Assembly: GCF_018691265.1 (NCBI RefSeq)
Contig: NW_024881327.1
Location: 24,111,936-24,175,935, forward strand
DNA from: Tyto alba
Lineage: Eukaryota > Chordata > Aves > Strigiformes > Tytonidae
Reading direction: 5' to 3'
Length of the DNA stretch: 64,000 nucleotides
Part shown: positions 1 to 11,760 of the stretch, in pieces
Position numbering within the stretch: the stretch's first letter is position 1
How the letters are laid out: each line of letters begins with the position of its first letter
Notes under the pieces: model-generated
Databases searched by the model: none
What the model saw: the letters and a program-made list of their open reading frames with translations, nothing else
Told to the model about the DNA's origin: nothing
Position numbers and translations under genes: made by a program

Positions 1-771
1 TTTATTTATGCTTGTACTTGAAATGTTAAGCTTATTATTGAAATAGTAGCCAGTCGTTGGCAAAGATCAGTGAGAAGACGCTATTGGTTCACTGTTACTG
101 CTCTTGTGGTTTTTCGTTCTGTTTTGGTTTTGTTTAAAAATGTGGAGTGGGAAGGGAGAGAAAGGTTCTATTTTCTACTTTAACTGAAATACTAGCTGGT
201 CCCCAAAAATAAGCTTATGCTGGATTTTTTCCTCCTTTAGGCATGCCCTGTACCATTTTCTCTAAAGTGACTATTGCTGATATTGAAAAAGTTACCCATA
301 TCAGTCATAAAAGACCTCCCAAGCTATAACAGAATGAGGAAAGATTAAGCACAATCTTGATTCCATTGCTCAACACTTATTTTTTCTCCTAAGTAAAACA
401 TGAACTGAATAGAAGAGCAAAGATCCTGCAGTAATTTAGAAGTAGTGCATTGGTTGAATTCTTTGCCAAGTATACCAAACCTTTAGATTTTATATAATTC
501 CCTGTGATTGATATTAGATCCTTTTGTGCATTATCTGCCAGTTGGAATGAAGTCTGGCATCCAAAAAGTTGTGGTTTTGACATTTTAAGCAGTAAATTTA
601 TTTTTACATAATGAAAGTATTAGCTTTCGTATCATGCTTTGATACTAGCCACTTTGATGACCTCTGTGTAGTCCAGTTATTTATCTGCTGGTGAAAGGGG
701 AGTTCTGCCGTAAGCATTTTCCTTTCATTTATGGAATTATGTTTACTGAAGCCTAATTTAACTGTGATAAT

Positions 772-811
772 TTATTATTATTATCAATAATAATAATAAT
801 AATAATAATAA
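772..811. repeat. (TTA)n/(AAT)n inverted microsatellite
   Basis: A run of TTA repeats (about 772-784) is followed after a C by a run of AAT repeats (about 786-811). The two arms are complementary, so the locus is both a trinucleotide microsatellite and a potential AT-only cruciform. Such loci are often length-polymorphic. Confidence 0.9.
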
Positions 812-3800
812 AAACTTAGAAACTTTTTGGAAGCTAAAGAAAGACCAAAGTGTTCTATGTCAGTATGTAGAGTAAGCAAGAATTTAATTAAGCCTAATTG
901 CTTTGATGTACATAAAGTACAGTCAGTGTTTATAGACTGTGACATTTTTAGTCAGACTGTTTTCAAATAAGAAATATTCAGAATCTTTCAGAATAAGATC
1001 TATGAATTGTAGGATATGAGATCAATGAGAAACTGCAGTGATTTCTGTTGTCTTTAGATCAGGCTACCTAACTGTTGGAAATCAGTGGATCTACTCCAAA
1101 TGCATTTCTGAATAGCTGAAATATATATCTGGACCTAGATCTACATAAACTTTGCATAAACGTAAAACTTTAGAATTTCGCAGTTATGATGATTAATGAA
1201 TTGCAAAAATGCCTTTGGGGGAAAGATGTCCGACATTATTGGAGAGAGTCAGAGATGTCATCTATTTAGCTCAAAGCACTACCTGTATTCTAAGGCAAGA
1301 CTGTTACTTTTCAAGTACTGTTCTACGTGTCTAAGACCATTCAACTCATTATCTAGTAACTAACTGTAACAGAGTAAGGCTGTTAATTGATTTTTGAAAT
1401 TATAGTTCAAGTAAAAATACACTGAATTATGTGCATGGAAATCTGTGAAAATTCAACTTTTTGAAGTGATAACTGGTTCTTATTTTTGATAATTAATGAT
1501 AGTGAATTTTTTCATCAGTCCATGAACATGAAGTTTGTAATTTTGATTCATTTTCTTACGGGTACAGTCCTATAAATAATAGAAAACCTATAACAAAAGT
1601 AATCATATAAAGAAGCTGCTTTCATTTACTGTATTTCTGTTGGGTTTCTATATGGATAGGCCTGTATTTTTACTTATTCTTGTAATTACACGAATAACTT
1701 TGTGCGTTATTTATAAATTATTAGGATTAAAATGTTTGTTTAGCATGTATTACAGAGTGGTTGAGGCCCACTGGATTGCTTGGGAATGTGTCAATATAAA
1801 TAAATATCTTTTAAGAAAAACTTATAAAAGTGAATGAGATGAACTGCCCTACCTTAAGAAGTATTCTGTCCTGAATTCATTAATGTCTTTCACAGGCCCA
1901 AATTCAAGACAATGAATTTTAGAAATGCTACAGGTTACTTTATGTAATAAAACATAGTGTTGAACCTGAGAGAATCATTTTTGTCTTAGATACGCTTATT
2001 AAATACCAACAAGTAATCTTAGCTTAAATATTTTGAAAAACAGAACATTCTATCTGGTATGGAAACTAAGTGTTTAGTTCATAAACTGATGGATTTTAAT
2101 TTATCTATAGTTTTAAATTATGGCTTTAATTTCAAATTTACATCCTAATAAATGTATTTGTAAATCCCAATTTATAAATAAAAACACTCATTATACAAGT
2201 CATATACTAAGTTTACTGTTTTAAAAAAGTTTGCTCCTAGCAATTACTTTTCCAGTATGGTGTCCTTGGAAGCATTTATCCATTTGCCTCCTAACACAGA
2301 AGAGTATTTTTGTACTATTTATTAGATGGATTATACCTTCAGTTTGGTAGGCACAGAATGTTTAAGAATGCAGAAGAAATAAGATGTAAAACTGTATTTG
2401 TTGATGTCATTATCCAAAGAGCTGTTGTGCAAGGCTCTCCTACCTATTTTTAAGGGTTCACTACAAAGATAAACTGGTTTTAATCTGTCGATGAACGAGT
2501 GAATTAAAAGTATTTCAGCATAATATATACATTATTGAAGGGTGATCACGTAAATTGACTTTAATCAATATTATAATTCAGACAAAGACACAATCATAAT
2601 TGTCATGCTAACAAGAAAAATTATCTAGACTATTTCTTTTATTGGATTGTTTATTATTATAATGTGAGATGGAAGACTTGGTATCTGTCTAACTGCTTTT
2701 TCACGGGACAGTGATGGTTTTCATTGGCAGGGATCATGTCCAAGCACTGGTTTTAATTGTGTTCTGTGAAGTTAGATTTTGCAATTGTTCATTTTAGCTA
2801 CTTTGAACATTTAAAAGAGTGTTTGTTAATAGTAATAAAACTTACTGATCGCTAGGAATCCTTGATTATCCTTGTTCAGAGCCTTTGTTTGTATGTTTTC
2901 ATGTTGGTGTTCTGAAAATAAAAAAGGTGCTGTGGCTCTCCTTATATTTGAGGGCCAGAAACCAAAATAGTCTTCCTGCTGTTCAGTTAAACTGATTCGT
3001 TGTCTACAACATAAACCATGGCTCTCCAGCAAGACCTTCTGCATGAACTGCTATAGTATTCAGAGAGGGGGTTGGTGGCCTTTCTTAATTCACTGTAGTT
3101 GAAACCAAACACACAACTACTTAATTACCAAAAGTAATTATTTTGGGTTTAGAGCTTCAGCACTTAGGAATTACGATGTTTCCTTTATATACCAGCATTA
3201 ATGTCACATCTCTGCATATGAAAGCAATGACTTAACAGTGCTGCTTTGAAATTTTTTCTTTTGGGACTATGAAACCCTTAGAGCTTTCTACAGACTGTTA
3301 AACTACAGTGTTTCTCTAAAGATGTTTTGCATCATTTAATGGAATATAAAATGTGTATCTAGTCCATGTTCTCTAGAGTAGTTAACTCTGTTTTGGCATA
3401 GGATACTGTTTTCTGTCACTGATGAATGACAGTTTATGAAGGATCTCCTTTTCATAGCAGTTGTAAAATATAATGTCTGTCTTTGAATTTATATAGGCAA
3501 AAAATTTCAGGGAAAAGGGGAGTGAATGTCAGGTCATGTAACAACGAAATGATTGCAAAATGTGAAGATTTTTTCTTTCTGTTAATTGTCTTTTACTAAA
3601 CAATGTATGCTAGCAAATACTTTAAGGATAAGATTTCATTAGACTCGATCTCTTCTGAAAGAGACTTAGAAACTATATGAATTAGCTAATTGATTTGCAG
3701 GTACTCAGTACACCTTGGTTATACATACAGTTACTTGGATTCTGTTTGGTTTTAACTGTCTTTGGTTTTGGTGGTCTAAGGAGCATTGTGGAATTAGGGG

Positions 3801-4286
3801 CTATCAGATTGCTTAAAATATCATCTAAAGTTTTAGTAATCTCTGAACATAAGTATGGGTGGCCAGATTGATGGGCTTTGCATACCACAGTTCTTTTTTC
3901 TCATTTTGCTCCACACATATATTTGCTCCCTCTGTTCTAGAATAGGCAAACTTAAAATTTTCTCCTATTGCTTTTAAAGGATTGTGTTACAATTTAGAAA
4001 TCTAATCTTGCGATTAAGTCATTGAGGAACCAAAATATAGACTTCAGCTGAAGAAACTTAAGTGCATCTGGGAGTTTGTGAAGATGTTGTTTAATTCTCC
4101 TTTTTCATTACATGCTTTTCTCATGTTTTTGTTTTGCCTATAATATTTATATCAAAATGACTATTAATCTTAGGATAATCTAATAAAACCTTTTTTAGTA
4201 CTGACTGGTATCCTGGAGAAGATCAATAATTACAGATTAGACTATGTATACTCTTTAAAAACTCTTCATAAAGCGACCTGTGAGGA

Positions 4287-4314
4287 TTTTGAACTATCAC
4301 TTTTGAACTATCAC
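4287..4314. repeat. Perfect 14-bp tandem duplication
   Basis: The unit TTTTGAACTATCAC occurs twice back to back (4287-4300 and 4301-4314) with no mismatch. The identity suggests a recent slippage or duplication event, since the surrounding DNA is otherwise unique. Confidence 0.9.
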
Positions 4315-5508
4315 TTACTAGGTCATCCTGGTGTTCCTGAACTGTTGGCACTTATTTTCAAGTCTCCATTTATATATTTTTTTTTTCTTAAAGACATTTT
4401 TTGATTTTTTTTTTCCTTCCAACTGCTATCTTTCTTAATCATGTTCTATCTGCAGAGCAAATTCTGAAAGAATCTTTGTAAATACAGGAGAGTCTCTGAC
4501 CAGAAGACAATGATGATTCCAGAGACAACCTACAGAATTGTGCTGCAGAAATTATTTTCATGACATATCAAAACACCCAGAATGAAATTCCTTGGGTCTA
4601 TTCACTTCTAACCCCTCTTTTCTAACTTACATCTTTCTTAGTATTGAAGCTACAGAAAGATAATCTTCCTTTAACATTATGGTCCCTCATGATCTTTTTA
4701 AACCTAGTCTGTCCGGGCTCTTTCTCTAGTCAGTATAAAATAGATCCTTCATGGTGGTCAAGGTAAACATCTATTCTGAATTACCTGGTATTTGTGATCC
4801 ATGAAGGGACCCACCCGGTGGATGCCAAACACTGATTGGTGTAATCAGCCACCTTGTCTCATTGCAACAGAACCTTCTTTCCTATTGTATTTTACACCTG
4901 AAAACATGCTGTGGTATTTCTGTCAAATTAAAATGGTCCTTTTTAGTGCTAAAACTCATGTATGAGGAACATGATGGGGTGGATAAAATCTGTTGACAGC
5001 ACCTGACCATGCATAAAATAATGAAGTGAAATTTCTGATACGCAAAATAGTTTTCAAAATTTTCAGCATGGGTATGCTGATCCTCCTCAACGTGTTCAGT
5101 GGTATGAAACCTTTTGTGACAAAGGTAATTGAGGAGCTTGCCTGTTTGTAATATAACAAAGCAGTGATTCCTTCAATATATTTAAATAGTCTTTCCAGTA
5201 GGGGAACACTTACTCATTTGGAAGACTGTAGATGAGAATGCTGAAAGGAAGACTGTTTTAGTAATGTTTAAAACAGTACTAGAAAGTAATTAGTCTTTCT
5301 AAGAAGGAAAAAGTAGTAAACTTAGGCTTACTGCCATTTCCCAAGAGTTGACTGTGCTAATCATTCAATGCATATAGTCAGCTGAGGTAAAAACATACAT
5401 GGCTCTGAACAGCAATAGTAATAATGAAGGGCACGTAAATGGTAAGAAAGTGATAGGATTGAGAGATAAGATGAGCAGTATCTACTCAGATAGGAAATAA
5501 AACAACAG

Positions 5509-5537
5509 TGAAATTTGTCTAAAACTGAAATTTGTCT
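5509..5537. repeat. Short direct repeat, period 17
   Basis: TGAAATTTGTCT occurs at 5509-5520 and again at 5526-5537, giving an imperfect tandem repeat with a 17-bp period. It is probably a local slippage duplication. Confidence 0.75.
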
Positions 5538-7153
5538 TTAAGTTTTCTCTGGTTAAATCTGGAAGCTGAATGGAATAATAATCCATCAGTAATGCAATCT
5601 TTATGGGCTGCTGGATTTACCTGGAAAGAAGTGAATTCCAGGCTACAGATGATCCCTGAGGCAGCACTTCTTGTGCTTCTGTTGTTTGAACATCTAAGCA
5701 GGAGGAAGAATTGTGGGTATGTGGTGAAGAATAAGGGTAACGAAAGAACTGTGAAATGAGAAAAATAAGAGGAAGAGAAAGAATAAAGGGCAGACAATGA
5801 TAAAAAATAAGAAGAAAGCCCTTGTACATAAGACAACAAAACAAAAGGAAGGAAGGTAAGGAATTAAGAACTGCAGAATGAAAGAAAAGACTTTATGTGC
5901 TTATCTGCCTATATTTTATTATTACTACAATAAACAGTAACTGCAGTCATGAAGAGGTTTTTTACTTTTCTGCGAGCTCTAGAATCTTTTAGGAGTCAGT
6001 CTTGGCAGTTTATGCTGTCTTTTGAGACAGCGGATAGAATAAGGAGGTTTTATTTTAAACTTGACCTTCATTTTGTTGACTTGCTCTCTTGTCTTTTTGG
6101 TGATGTTTACTTTGTCTAAAAAGCTGACTGTCTTCTGATTTTATTTTTTTTTTTTCTTAATGCAATCAAATCTTTTCACTTATGTCTACATTTCTTATAT
6201 ATAATTTTAATACTGAACCCCTTAGAAGTGTTACAAAATCTCTATTGACTTAATTTTCCGGTCTCTGTAGGAGTCCAAGTTAAACTATACTTTCTTAAAT
6301 CCCTTTTCCTCTTTAATTTTCTCCAATAATTAATATTGCAATCCTTCTTGTCTCTTTATTTTGTACTTTGTTTTGTTTTTTTGTTACTCATGCTCTAATA
6401 CTACATGAGAGCAATGGAAGGTGAGAGGAAAAAAATACTGAACTTTCTTTTAGATCTTGATTTTCATTTGAGTGGTCACATATAAAGCATGTTTTGAATG
6501 TATTCTGATACTGTAGTAAATAGGAGTCACGGGCAATAGAATAATTTCTGCAATTGAACCTAGCACTCTTAAAGATTTCATTAGGTCTAATTATAACTAA
6601 TTTATTTTAATTCCCATGACAATAACTTAATAAGCTTGAAACCATTCTATTGTGCTTAGTTAATTAATTTTTAGCAAAAATGAGCAACTGGGGGCCTGCA
6701 AAGAACAGCAAACGAATACATCAGTCACTGATACTTTCTAAAATCATTTGTTTAAATCTTAGCTTGACTTGTCCATATATGAATTAGTTATTTTAGCATG
6801 TTTCAGAGTATCTGTGCTATTTCCCCTCAGAAAGTGAGCTTATACACCAATGAAGGTTATCTGTGTTTATCAAAGCCATAGTTACGGCGTTCCTGGGAAT
6901 AAGTGGGATCACATTCTACAGTTTTATTTATTCTCATCTTGGCAAAGTCAGTGAAGCTTCTGAACTTGGAACCTGCCAGAGTTATCCTTACTGTTACAAC
7001 AGTCATGCCTATTGATGTGACGTTTATTGAAAAACATTTCTAAAATATTTCTTTTTCAACAGTGGTGTTGTGCTAGAGAAAGGTTAATAGGCCTATTGAT
7101 GTAACAGTTCCTTGATCATAGGAAGGAGTTGTTTCATATTTGTTTAATGACAG

Positions 7154-7207
7154 CCCCTACCTGCCCCACTTCCACACCCCCACCCTGCCACGCACCTCCC
7201 CCGCCCC
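7154..7207 (-). other. C-rich tract, potential G-quadruplex on minus strand
   Basis: About 54 bp are strongly C-rich on the + strand, with C runs at 7154-7157, 7164-7167, 7177-7180, 7183-7185, 7198-7202 and 7204-7207. Read on the minus strand this gives at least four G runs of three or more with short loops, the pattern of a G-quadruplex candidate. It is followed by an A-rich stretch up to about 7240, so strand composition flips sharply. No gene structure that would make it a promoter is visible nearby. Confidence 0.6.
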
Positions 7208-10200
7208 TAAAAAACAAACACAACAACAAAAAAAAGGAAAGGACTTGTAATGACTTTTTTCATACAGTGAAAGATACCTTTTTGGAGAGTCTTGAATGTA
7301 TTACTTAAAAGGTCTTTCAACTTTTCCATACTCTAAAGAATGATTAGTTATTTTTTATGTTGTCTTCAGTTTTAACTATGTTGAAGAACATGGCGGTTTT
7401 TTTGCTTTCATTTGTTTGAGGGAATGACTGGAATGAACTGTTTTCCCTGATTCTGGATACCTGCCACATAAATGAGCCTAAGACTGAGAAAAGATTATTT
7501 ACAGGATGCTATGCAAACTTGATCAGGAAAAACAGAAATAAAAGATAACTGTAATCCACTGCACATTTCCTTGTACAGTCTCTTTTCAGAACAAAACCCA
7601 AAACAAGTACAAATCTGTTCAGACTTTCGCATGTAGTGAGACTTTCTCAGCTGCACTTAGCCAAAAGCAAAAGTCTCAAACTACAAACTCTCTAAATACC
7701 ATCTTGGTGTTTCCATTCATCCAGATAACCCATGATTCTAAGGACAAATATTTTTCTTAAAGCCTATGGGCAGTATTCATAAGAACACACCTCTGTTTCT
7801 ACTTTCTCTTTATAAAAATGCTGAGAAAAAAACACTTGAAAGTATCCCCAATAAGATGCAAATATGACCAAGTTTTTTTAAGAACCAGAAAAGAAATAAA
7901 AAGGGCTGAAGTTCCTTACACTTCAGACTTTGGAGATGGCTTCATATCTTTAGGGTACAGAAACTTGACATACAATGTTTGAACTGTTTTCAGATTGAGA
8001 GAATTATTTTATTTGAAGACAAGGAAAATTAAAACTGGCAAATTTGGAGTTAAACTACTTGATAAGGCAGCTAAAACTATAATACAGTTTCTTTTGAGCA
8101 AAAATATTGAATAGATGGTGAGAACTAGGACTCTAATTTATGCTGTGCATTCAAATTCAAGACCTATTTTATTACGTATAGTACAGTTGTGCAGATGAGA
8201 AAAGGAAGATGGGAATTGCATCTAAATTACTACAGTCAGATTCTATTGAATTCTATCTCTGAATAGGCAATAATATTTTTCAGCTTATGAAATGGGAAAC
8301 CATGTTAGTTACTTCAGTTCACTTTACACTTCTTTAAAAAGAAATATGGGAATTGCCCTATATCAGGACAGCAGTAGAACATCATGACTCTTTTTCAATG
8401 TCAAATGCTATATCAGGGGCCAAATACTTAAAAAATGCCTGCAATATCCAGCAGTATATAGATCAGACAGCCATTTCTTCAATTCTTTTTGCTTTAAAAT
8501 TTTTGAAAGTAAGAAAATTAACAGTAAGTTACCTAGTTTTGTGATCTTTCATTACAGAAAAATGGAGGTTTCCTTGGCATGCTTAATAGTAACATGCCCT
8601 GAAGTAATTAAATAGAAAGTTAGAACTACACACCTGAATCTTGGTATTTTATTTTGTTTTTTATTTTCCTCATCTGTTGTGATAATATGGAAGATTCCTT
8701 AATAAATGCTGAGTGATTATTTTTTGTCTTTTCATTTTCGTTGACATGCATTCTTTTGTATAAATTAGTGAAGGTTTTGAGCTGTTAGAGATGAGCAGCC
8801 ACAAGGCAAAAAGGTATCTTCTTTACAAATATACTTTAAGCTTTTCAGGTCAAAGAGTGTGCTCTTCCCTCTCATTTTTAAGATTACACTTAATAAATAA
8901 AAGAAGTAGTGTGTAGCATCCTTTCAGGATTTCGACAATTGCCTTTTCTTTTTTGCTTTATTCTGCTTGTAGAGGTGGATGTGTTTGCTGCCTCTAAAGC
9001 TTTCAGTTTTGCCTGTGTGTGTGTACATGTGTGTGATTTTTAACATCTGAAGGGAGGTTAGGAATGCACTTTTTCCAGGCCACCTGTAGTCTGATCTCAG
9101 GTCTATTTCTTGGAAGGTTTGGATCATCCTTTAGCACAGGCAGAATCACACCCGTCTTACTTGAGTGAATGCTTTAGACATGGTTCTCCTAAAACAGAGG
9201 ATTTGACTTTTGTTTTGGTTTTGTGCATCACAGGGTAAGGTTCTTGACTCTTGAGGAGTGTTTCAAAAGGTGAATCCAGGACAGAGCAAGGGCTCTTCCA
9301 GAAGCCTAGAAAGAGATAATGTTTAAGAAAGTTGGGGAATCACTTTAAGATTTCCTATCAGTTGCTTGGATTTCTTATCAGGAGCAAAACATATTTTTTA
9401 TTTAAAACCCAAATAAATAAAAACATTTCTGTGTTGAGCATATGCCCATAATACAAGTTTTAGGAGATCTAATAGCATGAGACATCCATCCCATGTGCTC
9501 TGTAAATGGTCCTGTTATTTAATAAAGACTTTTGTGTCCATTACACTGTGCTCTCATCATATTGGAAGCACAATAGGGAGGACCTGTAATACTCTGTGTC
9601 TTCTAATAGCACATTTTTCCAGTGACACATTCCATAGGGTGTATACCAAGGACAACAATTAAATTTATTGACCAGCTAAGACTGTTCTGTAGGACTACAC
9701 CAGGCAGAGAGACAGATGACCTGAAGATGTTTCAGATGTCACTGCAGGGTTTCTAGGAAAAAAAGAAAGGGAAGTAAAATAGCAACTGCTATCTTAGATG
9801 TAATAAATGGCCCTTTATGATTCAAAGTCCTAAAAGCAGCTGCTCTTTGGGTGGGTTTGGTTTGATTTTGGTTTGTCTGGTGGTTTTTTTTTTTTTGTCA
9901 TGCTAGCAACTCCAGTAGTTCAGATGTCATATCTTACCACTTGCAATGTTTTTCTGTCTGCAGTCTATTTTTGCTGATAAGAGACCTAAAAATGCAACTG
10001 ACAGTTATTTGCTTTTCCTACTTTTATGATTTGTGTATAATAGGCTGTTGGTAGATATTCTTTTGGGGTGACAGACATGCTCTCTTCATGCTTCCTACTT
10101 GTACTATCAGTCCTCTTTATGCTGTTTTCAGTTGCAGAAAGGCAGAGGATCATTTTCATGAAGTAGTAGCACTTTCCCAGGTCTCAGATTGATTTAATCT

Positions 10201-11529
10201 CACCTGTCTTGTCATGTTTCTGAAAGTCTCCAGTGTCATCAGTGTTTGTTTTTAACATTGCAGGCATTTTTTTCAGTTTTGTGTCTAAGAAAATGTCAGT
10301 GGGTGAAAACCAGGTGCTTCACTGATGCTATTGCATAACATGAACTGCTGAATGCAATTCAGAGCATTGCTCTGCCATCTCCTTTCAAGAGACATTTATT
10401 CTTTGACACAATTTTGTAATGTGAGTTCAACTGTGCCTAAGTGATCAGCTGCAATCTATACTAACATGAATGTCTGTATACAATAACTGATTCTAGCTGA
10501 TTTGTAATGAGGCTTCTTAAGAGTATATATGACTACTGTGGAGCACTTAGCTCCTGAAGAACCTCCTTTGCCAGGTGGTCAGCATTATTATAGAGTTGCA
10601 ATTTCATCCCTTATGGAAAATGTGTTGATCCTATTATACAACTGGTCTGTCACATGAGTATTTATGGAAGATTATGAATTGAGCATTACTCTATTTTAGA
10701 CAAAATGAATCTGAACTGTAGGGTAACTGAGACCACTTCTAGGAGCAGCTACTTCTGTCCATGAAGCTGAAGTTACAGAGACCAGAAAATAAAGTTTGCA
10801 GCATTTAGTCCCATGCCCTAACTACATTCAGGTAGTCCTCACCATTCTACCTCCACAGGACACAGATGAGGTTCAAAGAGAGCTGGAGGTGGGGACTTAC
10901 AATGATAAATGCATAAAAATCTCTTTGATGTTTTCAGCTAGCGTGCCTATGCAGAATCCGCTGGATTTTGGGGCTGATAGTCAGGATACAAGAAAAGGAT
11001 TAATTTAGGTTCCAGTCATCTTGTGATTGTTTATGCCACTTAGTTCAAGAGTTTTCAGATAAAATAAGAAAGCAGCACAGATTTTGAGCTGGGATTTAGA
11101 CAAAGAAAAGGTAGCAATGATGATGGTGGATTTTGTTTTGGTTTGGTTTTCATATGTTTTTAATTTGAGCAGCTAGCAAAGTTCAGTAATCTTTAACTAT
11201 GTGGCCATCCTAGCTTCTTTAATGTTTCAATCAGTAGATTAAACCTTTAGTCTCTCAAATCGTATATCACTCAGGAATATTAGAATGTCCTCTGGGGAAT
11301 CAAGACCTCTATACCCATTACAGAGTTCAGAATACAAGTAAATAATAATTTGCCTTTAACTGCATTTCAAAGAGTGGTGACATTGATAGAAAATTAATTC
11401 TCCAAAGACTGTTTATGGTCAAGTAGATTGTGAGATTTGTTTCCCCATAGTTAAACATTCTCCTAGTAAAGGTTTTGCTTGATTAAATAGGTGGGATTTT
11501 GACATAATCTAAGAGTCTTAAATTTCTGA
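7208..11529. other. AT-rich non-coding DNA, no gene seen
   Basis: No gene supported. There is a small TG-rich microsatellite near 9.02 kb and T runs near 9.89 kb. At 10.80-11.01 kb a 70-codon open frame lies in slightly GC-richer sequence, preceded by a pyrimidine-AG acceptor-like site (about 10,858). I recognise no family in it and do not call it an exon. Confidence 0.65.
9014..9035. repeat. Interrupted (TG)n microsatellite
   Basis: TG repeats at 9014-9024 and about 9028-9035 are separated by an ACA interruption. Confidence 0.85.
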
Positions 11530-11760
11530 TCAGTTTCAGGGAAGGTTGAGATTTGACATAAGGAAACACTTCTTTATATAGAGGGTGGTTAAACATGAAC
11601 AGGCTTCCTAGAGAGGTGGTCAATACCCCAACCCTGTCTGTGTTTAAGAGGCATTTGGACAATGCCCTTAATAACATGCTTAACTTTTGGACAGCTCTGC
11701 AGTGGTAAGACAGTTGAACTAGATGATTATTGTCGGTCCCAACTGAAATATTATTTCCTA
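11530..11760 (+). mobile_element. CR1 LINE fragment, 3' end of ORF2 and 3' UTR
   Basis: On the + strand the sequence follows the CR1 ORF2 C-terminus. It includes the RFDIRKHFF-like stretch (from about 11,545, CR1 form RLDIRKKFF), the part corresponding to NRLPREVV, and VFKRHLDNAL (around 11,640-11,670). It then runs into the CR1 3' end with ACTAGATGAT (about 11,720-11,730) and GGTCCCAACTGAAATATT near 11,735-11,755. The copy is strongly 5' truncated, as is usual for CR1, and carries frame-breaking changes. The 3' wording resembles the CR1-J/CR1-E type of neoavian genomes; the subfamily is inference. The left boundary is uncertain by 20-40 bp. Confidence 0.85.

Larger units (their letters stand above)
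1..7153. other. AT-rich non-coding DNA, no gene seen
   Basis: No supported gene. Open frames are under about 110 codons, AT-driven and overlap on both strands; the 5.5-5.84 kb cluster of three overlapping frames sits in a purine-rich, stop-poor stretch and matches nothing I recognise. Contents noted separately are an AT microsatellite hairpin near 0.8 kb and two short tandem duplications at 4.3 and 5.5 kb. The stretch could be intronic or intergenic; the sequence alone does not decide. Confidence 0.7.

Noticed and set aside
5519..5844. Three overlapping open frames (75-106 codons) on both strands as a possible gene
   Set aside because: They overlap each other in a purine-rich, stop-poor stretch. 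None has a recognisable domain, and the minus frames are Ser/Leu/Phe runs set by composition.
10796..11008. 70-codon frame with splice-acceptor-like sites as a possible exon
   Set aside because: No matching donor or partner exons could be identified, and no protein family was recognised.
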